A stretch of DNA of 64,000 nucleotides, from assembly GCF_900089605.1 (NCBI RefSeq), contig NZ_LT594324.1, forward strand, positions 5,704,001 through 5,768,000. Reading direction: 5' to 3'. The translations under genes were made by a program, and so were the position numbers. Within the stretch, counting starts at the first letter, position 1. Each line of letters opens with the position of its first letter. Under the pieces are notes generated by a model. That model saw only the letters and a list, made by a program, of their open reading frames with translations. It was not told the origin of the DNA and searched no databases. Below are positions 54,473 to 63,308 of this stretch, piece after piece. Source of the DNA: Micromonospora narathiwatensis (lineage in GTDB: Bacteria; Actinomycetota; Actinomycetes; Mycobacteriales; Micromonosporaceae).

Positions 54473-56776
54473 TCAGTTGCTGACGTTCACGACCATCGGG
54501 TCGGTCGGGTTGGTGCCCTGCTTCACGATCTCGATCTTGATGCCGGTGCCGCCGACCTTGACCGAGTTCTGCGGGTTGCCGGGGCTCCAGTACCGGTCGA
54601 CCTTGTTGTCGTGGAAGACCGGGTTCGGCGGGAGCTTCGGCACGGTCAACGCCACGCCGTTGCGGTGGAACGTCTGCGCCGGCTTGGCGTAGAGGCTGAA
54701 CGTCGCGTCGTAACCGCCGCGCCGGTTGGTGATGTTGCCCGAGCCGATGGTGATCGCGCCCGGCCGGACGTCGACCGGCAGGTTCAGGCCGTAGCCCGGG
54801 TGCTCCGACGTGTTGTTGTCGCCGTACGCGTAGTTCACGTACCAGATGAGCAGGCCGGGCTGGTTCGAGAACCGCTCGACGAACTTCGGCCGGGTGTTGT
54901 TCCAGCCGAAGTTGTACCCACCGGTCCGCAGCGTGTCGTCGTACCCGACGTAGGTCCGGTTCTCGGCGATGTAGAACCGGGGGTAGGTGTCGGTCACCGA
55001 GCCGGTCATCCGGGTCCAGCCCCTGGCCGTCCACGCGGCGTCCTGCGTCTCCGCGTCGTCGGTCCAGACGACCGAACCGCTCTTCACCAGCGAGATGTTG
55101 TCCAGGAACACGCCGGCGAAGTGCACGCCGCCGTCGGTGGCGTAGCGGTAACGGAACTGCACGGTCTGCCCGGCGAACGCGGACAGGTCGTAGGTCAGGT
55201 CGACCCAGCCGCCGTTGCTGGAACCGTCGATCCCGGTCTCACCCGGGTCGATGAGCGAGTTGCCCAACTGGGTCCAGGTCGCCCCACCGTTCGTGGAGAC
55301 CTCGGCGTAGAAGAAGTCGTAGTCCTCCTCCGTCTCGTACTGGGCCTTCGCCGTGATCGACGCGGTGGTCGCGCCGGTCAGGTCCAGCTGCCGGGTCAGG
55401 GTCGTGTTCAGGTCGTCCGCGCTGCCGCTCCACCACTCGTACGACCCGCCGAACGGCGTGTTGTAGTTCGTGGTCTGGGTCGTCGAGGGCAGGTTCACCA
55501 CGACCGCCTGGGCCTTCGGCCCGTCGCTGTCACCGGCCGGGCCGAGGGTCACCTGGGTGCTGGCCTTGCCGTAGTCGACCGTCGAGTAGTTCAGCCAGCC
55601 GAGGTAGAGCTTCGACCACGGGTCCATGTAGCCCGGGGTCGAACCGATGTCGTCGGTGCCGTGGCTCAGCCACGAACCCGAGGCCATCAGGCTCCAGAAG
55701 CCGACCCCGTTGTCACCGCCCGCGGTGTCGTACAGGTCCGGCAGTCCGAGGTCGTGGCCGTACTCGTGGGTGAAGACGCCCAGACCGCCGTTCTCGGGCT
55801 CGGTGGTGTAGTCCCGGACCCAGAAACCGGTGTCGCCGATGCTCACGCCGCCGGCCTTGTTCGCACCCGGACCGGCGGTGCCCGCCAGGTTCGGGAACGC
55901 GGCCCAGCGGTGCGACCAGATGGCGTCGTCGCCCTGGGCGCCGCCGCCGGCCTCCTCGCCCTCACCGGCGTGCACGATCTGGAAGTGATCGATGTAGCCG
56001 TCCGGCTCGTTGAAGTCGCCGTCGCCGTCGAAGTCGTACCGGTCCCACTGGTCGAACTGGGCCAGGTAGTCCTTGACCTGCTGCGGGGTCCGGCCCGCCG
56101 CGATCTGCGAGTTGTACCAGGAGGTGACGCTGTCCTTGACGAGGTTCCAGTACCCGTCGGACTCCGCGATGGCGTTGCTGCCGTACCGGGCCTCGTTGTA
56201 GGGGAGTTTCACCCATGCCGAGACGTCACCGTCCACGGTGTAGCGGCCGCCGGACTGATTCAGGTAGAAGTCCCGGAACGACTCGCCCTCCCCGAAGAAC
56301 ATGTCGAGGTAGTGGTCGCGGCCGAAGTCGGGACGCCACAGGGTGCTGTTGTCGTCGGTGGCGTCGCCGTTCCAGTTGCGGTCCGGCTCGGGGATCTGGT
56401 TGCGCACCGGTCCGGGGGTGCCGCCGGTACGCGGGTCGGTCCGGTCCCCGAACTCGACCAGGATGGTGAAGATCTTGTCGACCTTCGGTGCCTGCTGGTA
56501 CTCGACGAACAGGTCGTCCTTTACCTTGATGACCTTCGAGCCGTTGCGCGTCTGAAGCTTGGCCTTGCCCGTCACCAGGTCGGCGATCGCCTGCTTCCGG
56601 ACCTCCCGGTGCTGGTCTGCCTTCGGGTCCGGGAGGTTGTCCTTGCCGTGGTTCGCCTTCTCGACGCCGGGGGCCGGCTCGGCCGCCGGTGCGGCGGCCG
56701 CCGGTGCCGTGACGACGCCGGCCGCCAGCAGCGCGGCCGTGGCGGCGGCCAGGCCCGCTGTGACTCGTCCCCTCAA
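54473..56776 (-). CDS. Secreted M6 (immune inhibitor A-type) metalloprotease 2
   Basis: A 767-residue paralogue. The start is TTG 56776, set by AAAGGAGGAG seven bases upstream and the signal peptide that follows directly (RGRVTAG, then a hydrophobic core to about residue 29). Propeptide to about 95. Zinc site H337-E-Y-G-H341 with LGLPD; the calcium-like FDGDGDFNEPDGYIDHF block is conserved. A jelly-roll domain follows (SSNGGWVDLTYDLSAFAGQTVQ). It most resembles protease 1 in domain order. TTG starts are uncommon here and may lower expression. Confidence 0.92.
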   Translation of the reverse strand: MRGRVTAGLAAATAALLAAGVVTAPAAAAPAAEPAPGVEKANHGKDNLPDPKADQHREVRKQAIADLVTGKAKLQTRNGSKVIKVKDDLFVEYQQAPKVDKIFTILVEFGDRTDPRTGGTPGPVRNQIPEPDRNWNGDATDDNSTLWRPDFGRDHYLDMFFGEGESFRDFYLNQSGGRYTVDGDVSAWVKLPYNEARYGSNAIAESDGYWNLVKDSVTSWYNSQIAAGRTPQQVKDYLAQFDQWDRYDFDGDGDFNEPDGYIDHFQIVHAGEGEEAGGGAQGDDAIWSHRWAAFPNLAGTAGPGANKAGGVSIGDTGFWVRDYTTEPENGGLGVFTHEYGHDLGLPDLYDTAGGDNGVGFWSLMASGSWLSHGTDDIGSTPGYMDPWSKLYLGWLNYSTVDYGKASTQVTLGPAGDSDGPKAQAVVVNLPSTTQTTNYNTPFGGSYEWWSGSADDLNTTLTRQLDLTGATTASITAKAQYETEEDYDFFYAEVSTNGGATWTQLGNSLIDPGETGIDGSSNGGWVDLTYDLSAFAGQTVQFRYRYATDGGVHFAGVFLDNISLVKSGSVVWTDDAETQDAAWTARGWTRMTGSVTDTYPRFYIAENRTYVGYDDTLRTGGYNFGWNNTRPKFVERFSNQPGLLIWYVNYAYGDNNTSEHPGYGLNLPVDVRPGAITIGSGNITNRRGGYDATFSLYAKPAQTFHRNGVALTVPKLPPNPVFHDNKVDRYWSPGNPQNSVKVGGTGIKIEIVKQGTNPTDPMVVNVSN

Positions 56777-57152
56777 AGGTTCTCCTCCTTTGTGGATCTG
56801 TTACACGACAGGAATAGCCACAGCCATCACTGTCATGTCATGCGTCACCACAATGGCAGAGGTAGGGATTCTTGTCACCGATCAATTGTCGCCTCGGGCA
56901 GCCTTCATACCGGGCCAAATCGGGACTAGATACCGCAGAGATTTGATGCCTGTTCACGTTACGTTTTGGCCACGATCACTCTGAGTGGTGAGTGGTTATA
57001 GGATCCCCAGGGAAAGCGCCGAAACCCAGGGAAATGTCACGTCTCGCTCTCCAATGGAATTCCGGGCGTACCAGGACGACGGGGCCCGTCCGGAGCAGTG
57101 TGCTCCAGGACGGGCCCCGCCGGGTGTGCCCGATCGACGACAGTCGGTCAGG
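56777..57152. other. Intergenic region between proteases 2 and 3
   Basis: 376 bases with lower GC than the surroundings. It holds the protease 2 promoter region on the minus strand and, nearest protease 3, its terminator. CCCAGGGAAA occurs twice (57006-57015 and 57025-57034, offset 19). No gene seen. Confidence 0.5.
57080..57119 (-). terminator. Stem-loop after the third M6 protease gene
   Basis: CGGGGCCCGTCCGGAGCA pairs with its complement, with one bulged A, around a 3-base loop. It lies 34 bases past the stop at 57153. Confidence 0.75.
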
Positions 57153-59945
57153 TCACCGCTTTGCCGGGGTCACGAAGACCGTGGCGTAGGAGTTGTCCTT
57201 GGCGGCCCGCTTGATGGTGATCGAGACGCCGTACGCGACGCCCGCGTCACCCGGGTTGCCGGTGCCGAGCACGATGGCCCCACCGCTCAGGGTCGCCCCG
57301 TAGAACTCCGTCGCCGGGGTGCCGTCGGGGTTCACCACGCGGGTGGTGTACTTCGCGTTCTCCTTCGACGGGACCACCACGGAGGCGTCGTTGTCCCGGG
57401 CGTACGCCGTACCGTTGCGGATCTCGATGCCCGGGTACCAGCCCTTGGCGTCGGTGAAGGTCGCCACCGGAGCCTGGGCACCGAAGCTGGTGCAGTACTC
57501 GCTGTACGGCTCGCCCGCCGCCTCCAGGCACTCCCGGAACGGGTACGTCGGGTTCAGCGAGAAGGCCGCGTTGGACGACTGCGGACGGCTGGGCAGGTTC
57601 TTCAGCGTCGACGTGTCCTTGCTGGCCGCCGCGCCCGTACGGCGCAGCGGGTCGAAGTGCGAGTCGACGATGAGCAGGCCGCCCTTGGCGCCGTAGCTCG
57701 GCAGCGAGGTCATCTGGGCGGTGACGTGGTTGACGTTGCCCAGCATGGTGTCCCGGTACCAGACCAGCATGCCCGGGGCGTTGTACGCGACCTTCTCGAC
57801 CTTCCACGCCTCGTGCGAGTAGGTCGTGTCGTAGGTGTACTTCAGGCCGGCGTCGAAGCCGTCGAAGTTACGCCACTCGGCCAGGTAGTACTGGGCCTTG
57901 ACCTGGGTGCCCGGGTCGTTGTGCCAACCCGCGCCGGTGGTGTCGGTCCAGGTGCCACCGCTCTGGGTCCAGCCGTTCGCGCCGCCCTCGACGTCGTCGC
58001 TCCAGGTGGTGGCCCCGCCGCCGGTGACCGAGAAGTCGTCGGCGAACCAGCCGCGCTCCAGGAACGCCGCGTCCGTGTCGTAGCGCAGCCGCACCTGCAC
58101 CGTCTTGCCGGCGTGCGCCGACAGGTCGATGTAGTCGTGGCGCCAGCCGTGCGTGTCGCCGGCCAGGCCGTACTTCTTGCCTCCGTAGTCGGCCATCCGC
58201 CCGTTCGGGTCGGGGTAGCTGTCGTTGGTGGAGACCAGCTTGCCGGACTCGTCGTACACCTTCTGCTCGGCCCAGGTGGCGCCGCCGTCGGTGGAGACCT
58301 CGACGAAGCCGAAGTCCCAGTCCTCTTCGATGATGTAGTTGTTCCACATCCAGAACTTGGCGTCGGCCGCCGCCGGGACGTTCACCGTGCGGCTGAGCTT
58401 GACGTCGGCCCAGTTCTGGTCGGCGCCGCTGTACCACATGTTGGCCCCGCTGTGCGGCTGGGCCAGGGTGACCACCTTGTTCGGCAAGTCGATCTTGATG
58501 CCGTCCTCGGTGCCGACCGGCGTACGTGAGGTCTGGCCGAGCTGCACCGCGTGCCCGTTGTCACCCGGCTTGAAGGTGAGCGGATCGGCCCAGCCGAGCA
58601 CCCACTTGTCCCAGATGCCCATGTGGCTGGGCAGGGCCTGGAAGATCTCGCCGGAGTGCGAGCCAGAGGCCATCAGGTCCCAGAAGTCGACGTCCGAGTC
58701 GGCGTTGCCCGAGGTGTCGTAGAGGTCCGGCAGGCCGAGGTCGTGCCCGAACTCGTGGGAGAACACGCCGACGCCGGCGTCCTCCGGCTGCACGATGTAG
58801 TTCGACACCTTCAGGTTGGTGCCCGGAATGGTGTAGCCACCGGCCACCGCCGAGGAGTGCGCCCAGACCGCGTAGACGCCCTGGGCGCCGCCGCCGCTGG
58901 ACTTGCCCTTGCCGGCGTGCACCAGCACCAGGTGGTCGATGACGCCGTCCGGCTCGTTGTAGTTGCCGTCCCCGTCCCGGTCGCTCTGGTCCTCGATGTC
59001 GTAGTCGGCCCAGGGGAAGTTCGGGTTCATCTTGGCCAGCGCGTCGATCGCGTCAGTGGCGAGGCGCGCGGCACCCAGCGGGTTGTCCGGGTGGCCGTTC
59101 ATCGACTGCTCACGCCCGGGAACCCAGTTGCCGTTCTCGTCGCGGGTGCAACGGTTGGCGGCGTACCAGGCCTCCGAGTGCGGCAGCTTGATCCACGGGC
59201 TGGCCTGCCCGTCGACCGTGTACGCGCCCTTGGACATCTCCAGGTACATGTTGTGCATGGTCCGGCCGGCCAGGCTGACGCCCGGCTTGCCGTCCGGCCC
59301 GGTCAGGTCCTTCCGGACACGCTCGGTGATGCCCTGCTTGGTGTAGAGCATCTTGTTGTAGTGCTCGGGCGAGAAGTCCGGCACCCACATCGAGTTGTTG
59401 TCCTTGTGGGGCAGCGAGGCCGGGTTGGTGATGTTGTTGTGCGTCGGGCCGTTCTGGACGGTGCCGGGGACGCAGGTCCGGTCGTCGAAGACCGTCTTGG
59501 GGACCATGACGTTGGTGAAGTCGTCATTGGCCTCGTCGTTGAACTCCACCAGCAGCGTGAGCAGCTTGGCCGTCTGGGTGCTCTTGGCCTGCTTGATCTT
59601 ACGCGGGCTCTGGCCGGTCTTGATCGCCTTGGCCTCGATCTTCGCCAGCTCCCGCGCGGTCGCCGGGTTGCCGCCGGCGAACTTGCGGTCGTAGGCCCGG
59701 GCCGCGTCGCCGGGCGAGGTGTAGATGCCGTCCTTGCCCTTGACCTCCTTGCCTGTGGTGTCCGGTTGCACCTCGGGCTCGGCGTAGTTGATGTAGTACT
59801 CGTCCGCGCCGATCGTGGCCGGTGCCGGACCAGAGGTCTGGGCGGCCGCGCTGCCCGTCACGGTCAGTGACGTGGCCGCGAGGGCGATGGCGGGCAGCGC
59901 GACGAGTAGGCGCCGGCGTGACCCGGATTTGGGAAATGTGTGCAT
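57153..59945 (-). CDS. Secreted M6 (immune inhibitor A-type) metalloprotease 3
   Basis: A 930-residue, more divergent paralogue. ATG 59945 is chosen (GGAG four bases upstream); an ATG at 59966 has none. The signal peptide has GSRRRLLVALPAIALA. Propeptide to about 155. Zinc site H397-E-F-G-H401 with LGLPD, preceded by the calcium-like DRDGDGNYNEPDGVIDHL block. The C-terminal half has the same jelly-roll type (WFADDFSVTGGG) plus a unique 150-residue end with paired cysteines (FRECLEAAG, SEYCTSFG). It was probably the first to diverge in the family. Confidence 0.92.
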   Translation of the reverse strand: MHTFPKSGSRRRLLVALPAIALAATSLTVTGSAAAQTSGPAPATIGADEYYINYAEPEVQPDTTGKEVKGKDGIYTSPGDAARAYDRKFAGGNPATARELAKIEAKAIKTGQSPRKIKQAKSTQTAKLLTLLVEFNDEANDDFTNVMVPKTVFDDRTCVPGTVQNGPTHNNITNPASLPHKDNNSMWVPDFSPEHYNKMLYTKQGITERVRKDLTGPDGKPGVSLAGRTMHNMYLEMSKGAYTVDGQASPWIKLPHSEAWYAANRCTRDENGNWVPGREQSMNGHPDNPLGAARLATDAIDALAKMNPNFPWADYDIEDQSDRDGDGNYNEPDGVIDHLVLVHAGKGKSSGGGAQGVYAVWAHSSAVAGGYTIPGTNLKVSNYIVQPEDAGVGVFSHEFGHDLGLPDLYDTSGNADSDVDFWDLMASGSHSGEIFQALPSHMGIWDKWVLGWADPLTFKPGDNGHAVQLGQTSRTPVGTEDGIKIDLPNKVVTLAQPHSGANMWYSGADQNWADVKLSRTVNVPAAADAKFWMWNNYIIEEDWDFGFVEVSTDGGATWAEQKVYDESGKLVSTNDSYPDPNGRMADYGGKKYGLAGDTHGWRHDYIDLSAHAGKTVQVRLRYDTDAAFLERGWFADDFSVTGGGATTWSDDVEGGANGWTQSGGTWTDTTGAGWHNDPGTQVKAQYYLAEWRNFDGFDAGLKYTYDTTYSHEAWKVEKVAYNAPGMLVWYRDTMLGNVNHVTAQMTSLPSYGAKGGLLIVDSHFDPLRRTGAAASKDTSTLKNLPSRPQSSNAAFSLNPTYPFRECLEAAGEPYSEYCTSFGAQAPVATFTDAKGWYPGIEIRNGTAYARDNDASVVVPSKENAKYTTRVVNPDGTPATEFYGATLSGGAIVLGTGNPGDAGVAYGVSITIKRAAKDNSYATVFVTPAKR

Positions 59946-60131
59946 GCCACTCCGTTCGTCGGGCATGGGAGGAGAAACGGACGCTAGACGCCGTAGCGAT
60001 GATCGTCAAACCGTCCGATGTGGCTGAACCTAAAGGAGAAGGGACCCTCACCGACAGAGGTGAGTTGTCCCTCTGGCCGTTCAGCCCGTCGCGCCTCCAC
60101 CGAACTTCCGACACGGGTGGCGGAAAAACGA

Positions 60132-60168
60132 CGGTGGGTGACGCCCCCGTTCGGGCCGTCACCCACCG
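60132..60168 (-). terminator. Rho-independent terminator after acsA
   Basis: CGGTGGGTGACG pairs perfectly with its complement, with an inner CCCG/CGGG stem. Read on the minus strand, a TTTTT run follows. This is the most classical terminator in the window. Confidence 0.8.
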
Positions 60169-60185
60169 CCGCGGTACGACTCGCG

Positions 60186-62174
60186 TCAGTCCTCGTCGGA
60201 CTTGCCGCCGCCCATGCCGGCGGAGATCAGCTCCATCACCGAGGAGTCCTGCAGGGTGGTGACGTCGCCGAGCGAGCGGTGCTCCGCGACGTCCCGCAGC
60301 AGCCGGCGCATGATCTTGCCGGAGCGGGTCTTCGGCAGCTCGGGGACCAGCATGATCTGCCGCGGCTTGGCGATCGGGCCGAGCGTCTTCGCCACGTGGT
60401 TGCGCAGATCGGCGATGAGCTGCTCGCCGGCCGCGCCGGAGGTGTCCGTGTTGCCGCGCGGAATGGCGAAGGCCACGATCGCCTGGCCGGTGGTCGGGTC
60501 GGTCGCGCCGACCACCGCCGCCTCGGCCACCGACGGGTGGCTGACCAGCGCGGACTCCACCTCGGTGGTGGAGATGTTGTGCCCGGACACCAGCATCACG
60601 TCGTCGACCCGGCCGAGCAGCCAGATGTGCCCGTCGTCGTCCTTCTTCGCGCCGTCACCGGCGAAGTAGACCCACTCGCCACCGGCGTTGGCCCCGGCGC
60701 CGAACCGCGACCAGTAGGTCTCGATGAACCGGTTGTCGTCGCCCCAGATGGTGCGCAGCATCGACGGCCACGGCTCCTTGAGCACCAGGTAGCCGCCACC
60801 GCCGTTCGGCACCGACTGGCCCTGGTCGTCCACCACGTCGGCGACGATGCCGGGCAGCGCGGTCATCGCCGAGCCCGGCTTGGCCTCGGTGACGCCCGGC
60901 AGCGGCGAGATCATGATCGCGCCGGTCTCGGTCTGCCACCAGGTGTCCACCACCGGCAGCTCACCCCGGCCGACGTGCTGGCGGTACCAGATCCACGCCT
61001 CCGGGTTGATCGGCTCGCCGACGCTGCCGAGCAGCCGCAGCGACGAGAGGTCGTACCCGGCCGGGATGTCCTCACCCCACTTCATCATGGTGCGGATCAG
61101 GGTCGGCGCGGTGTACAGGATGGTCACCTTGTACTTGTCGACGATCTCCCAGAACCGGCCCTTGTGCGGGGTGTCCGGGGTGCCCTCGTACATCACCTGG
61201 GTGGCGCCGTTGGAGAGCGGGCCGTAGACGATGTACGAGTGGCCGGTGACCCAGCCGATGTCGGCGGTGCACCAGTAGACGTCGGTCTCCGGCTTGAGGT
61301 CGAAGACGGCGTGCGCGGTGTACGACGCCTGGGTCAGGTAGCCACCGGTGGTGTGCAGGATGCCCTTCGGGCGGGCGGTGGTGCCGCTGGTGTAGAGGAT
61401 GAACAGCGGGTGCTCGGCGTCGAACGGCTGCGCGGTGTGCTCCGGGGAGGCGGTCTCCACCTTCTCGTGCCACCAGTGGTCCTTCGCCGACCAGGCGACC
61501 TCCTCGCCGGTCCGGCGGACCACCAGTACGTGCTCCACCGACGGGCAGTTCGCCACCGCCTCGTCGACGGTCGGCTTGAGCGCCGACGGCTTGCCCCGGC
61601 GGAAGCCGCCGTCCGAGGTGATCACCACCTTGGCCGTGGCGTCCTGGATCCGGTTGGTCAGCGCGTCGGCGGAGAAGCCGCCGAAGACCACGCTGTGCGT
61701 GGCGCCGATCCGGGCGCAGGCCAGCATCGCCACCGCCGCCTCGGGGATCATCGGCAGGTAGATCGCCACCCGGTCACCCGCGACCACGCCCAGGTCGGTC
61801 AGCGCGTTTGCCGCCTGGCAGGTGAGCTTGTGCAGGTCGGCGTAGGTGAGGGTGCGGGTGTCGCCCGGCTCGCCCTCCCAGTGGATCGCCACCTTGTCGC
61901 CCCGGCCGCCCGCCACGTGCCGGTCCAGACAGTTGTACGCCACGTTGAGCTGCCCGCCCACGAACCACTTCGCGAACGGCGCGTTCGACCAGTCGAGCAC
62001 CTGGTCCCACCTCTTGGCCCAGGTCAGCCGGTCGGCCTGGCGCTCCCAGAAGCCGAGCCGGTCACGCTCCGCCTCGGCGTACGCGTCGGCCTTGACGTTG
62101 GCGTTCGCGGCGAGTTCGGCCGGCGGCGGGAACTGGCGCGTCTCGTTCAGCAAGTTGGCCAATGCCTCGCTCAT
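60186..62174 (-). CDS. acsA: Acetyl-CoA synthetase
   Basis: Activates acetate to acetyl-CoA through acetyl-AMP. It has 662 residues, the full family length. The P-loop-like adenylation motif is [11 protein letters not shown], followed by [16 protein letters not shown] and [14 protein letters not shown]. Lys620 in [11 protein letters not shown] is the site that Gcn5-type acetyltransferases modify to switch off the enzyme. ATG 62174 has GGAG six bases upstream. It is single-gene with its own terminator and divergent from the Fic-fold gene. Confidence 0.96.
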   Translation of the reverse strand: MSEALANLLNETRQFPPPAELAANANVKADAYAEAERDRLGFWERQADRLTWAKRWDQVLDWSNAPFAKWFVGGQLNVAYNCLDRHVAGGRGDKVAIHWEGEPGDTRTLTYADLHKLTCQAANALTDLGVVAGDRVAIYLPMIPEAAVAMLACARIGATHSVVFGGFSADALTNRIQDATAKVVITSDGGFRRGKPSALKPTVDEAVANCPSVEHVLVVRRTGEEVAWSAKDHWWHEKVETASPEHTAQPFDAEHPLFILYTSGTTARPKGILHTTGGYLTQASYTAHAVFDLKPETDVYWCTADIGWVTGHSYIVYGPLSNGATQVMYEGTPDTPHKGRFWEIVDKYKVTILYTAPTLIRTMMKWGEDIPAGYDLSSLRLLGSVGEPINPEAWIWYRQHVGRGELPVVDTWWQTETGAIMISPLPGVTEAKPGSAMTALPGIVADVVDDQGQSVPNGGGGYLVLKEPWPSMLRTIWGDDNRFIETYWSRFGAGANAGGEWVYFAGDGAKKDDDGHIWLLGRVDDVMLVSGHNISTTEVESALVSHPSVAEAAVVGATDPTTGQAIVAFAIPRGNTDTSGAAGEQLIADLRNHVAKTLGPIAKPRQIMLVPELPKTRSGKIMRRLLRDVAEHRSLGDVTTLQDSSVMELISAGMGGGKSDED

Positions 62175-62418
62175 GCGTGCTCCTTCGTCGCGTGACCTGC
62201 GTCTCGTACGCCGCTGAGGTTAGTCGCGCGGCCGCCGCCCCGCGACAGCCTGGCCCGTCGCCGCGCGCCCAGCGGCCCCCGAGACGCGCCGAGTTGTCAG
62301 GCGGGGCCGCCTCCGGTGGAGCAGGGTTCCCTTCTCGCGCCTCGACTCGCGGGCGCGAGGGGTGGTGGTGCGGATCGCCTTCCGGCCGGGTGGCGCCCGG
62401 CCCGGGCGGCGGGGTGGA

Positions 62419-62424
62419 TAGCGT
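62419..62424 (+). promoter_or_regulatory. TAGCGT -10 box for a leaderless transcript
   Basis: TAGCGT, six bases, then GTG 62431; no ribosome site. Confidence 0.5.
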
Positions 62425-62430
62425 GACGAG

Positions 62431-63177
62431 GTGACCACCGACCCGCTGGCCCCGCTGCTCGCGCTCGCCGACATCGCGTCCGCCGTCGAGCGGGCCCGCG
62501 ACCGGGTCGACCTGGCCCACCGGCATCGCGCGCTGCGCCGCCACGGCGGTCAGGTCGCCGCCGAGGTCGGCCTGCGCAGCGCCGTGGCCAGCGCCGCGCT
62601 GGAGGGCCGGGGGTACGAGCGGGAGGAGGTACGCGCCGGCACGGTCACCGACCCGGTGCTCCAGGGGGCGCTGCGGGCGGCCGGGGCGCTGTCCGGGCTG
62701 AGTGAACTCTGGCCGAAGGCCCCCCGCCAGGTCCTCGCCCGGCTGCACGTCCTCGCGGCCCGGGATGTCGTCCCCGAGGCGGAACTGGGTCGGCCGGTGG
62801 CCGACCCGGTGGTCGCGGCGCGTCTCGACGGGCTGGCCGGGCTGGTCGCCGGTGGCACGAAGGTGCCGCCGCTGGTGCTGGCCGCGGTGGTGCACGGTGA
62901 GCTGCTGAACCTGCGGCCGTTCGCGGGCCCGTCGGGGGTGGTGGCCCGGGCAGCCGCCCGGTTGGTGCTGATCTCGACCGGTTTCGATCCGCGTGGCCTG
63001 GTCGCCGTCGACGTCGGCCACCGGGAGCGCGAGCCCGAGTACGTCGGTGCGGCCGGCGCCTTCGCGACCGGTACGCCGGACGGACTGCGTTCCTGGTTGC
63101 GCCACTACATGGCCGCCGTCGAGGTCGGTGCGGACCAGATCGCGCTCATCGGCGACGAGGTCCTCGCGGCCTCCTGA
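62431..63177 (+). CDS. Fic-fold protein with a degenerate active site
   Basis: A 248-residue helical protein. The inhibitory-helix motif S54-x3-E58-G59 matches the (S/T)xxxE(G/N) rule of autoinhibited Fic proteins. The catalytic loop, which should read HPFxxGNGRxxR, reads R162-P-F-A-G-P-S-G-V-V-A-R173: the catalytic His is Arg, the Asn is Ser and the first Arg is Val, though the fold-defining P-F-G-G-R residues remain. AMP transfer is therefore unlikely. The GTG start fits the leaderless pattern. It lies between acsA and an HAD phosphatase. It may act as a binding or regulatory pseudoenzyme. Confidence 0.65.
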   Translation: MTTDPLAPLLALADIASAVERARDRVDLAHRHRALRRHGGQVAAEVGLRSAVASAALEGRGYEREEVRAGTVTDPVLQGALRAAGALSGLSELWPKAPRQVLARLHVLAARDVVPEAELGRPVADPVVAARLDGLAGLVAGGTKVPPLVLAAVVHGELLNLRPFAGPSGVVARAAARLVLISTGFDPRGLVAVDVGHREREPEYVGAAGAFATGTPDGLRSWLRHYMAAVEVGADQIALIGDEVLAAS

Positions 63178-63267
63178 TCCGTGCCTTCTCGGGCAAACCG
63201 CCGCCTTCGGGTGACGGGAGAGGCGACCCGTCCCGGAAGGGGCCGGGTGCCGGCGGCTCTCCCCGGC

Positions 63268-63286
63268 GTCCCGCCTTCGGCGGGAC
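63268..63286. terminator. Hairpin between convergent genes
   Basis: GTCCCGCC-ttc-GGCGGGAC, an 8-bp stem, between the Fic-fold gene and the HAD gene. Confidence 0.5.
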
Positions 63287-63308
63287 CGACGGGTGACGGC
63301 GCGGGAGG

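Noticed and set aside
54266..58529. Long plus-strand open frames opposite the M6 protease genes
   Set aside because: They are shadows of proteases 2 and 3, whose signal peptides, zinc motifs and ribosome sites are convincing.
59964..59966. ATG 59966 as the start of protease 3
   Set aside because: The AGGAGG next to it is on the opposite strand; ATG 59945 has GGAG on the correct strand and leads directly into the signal peptide.
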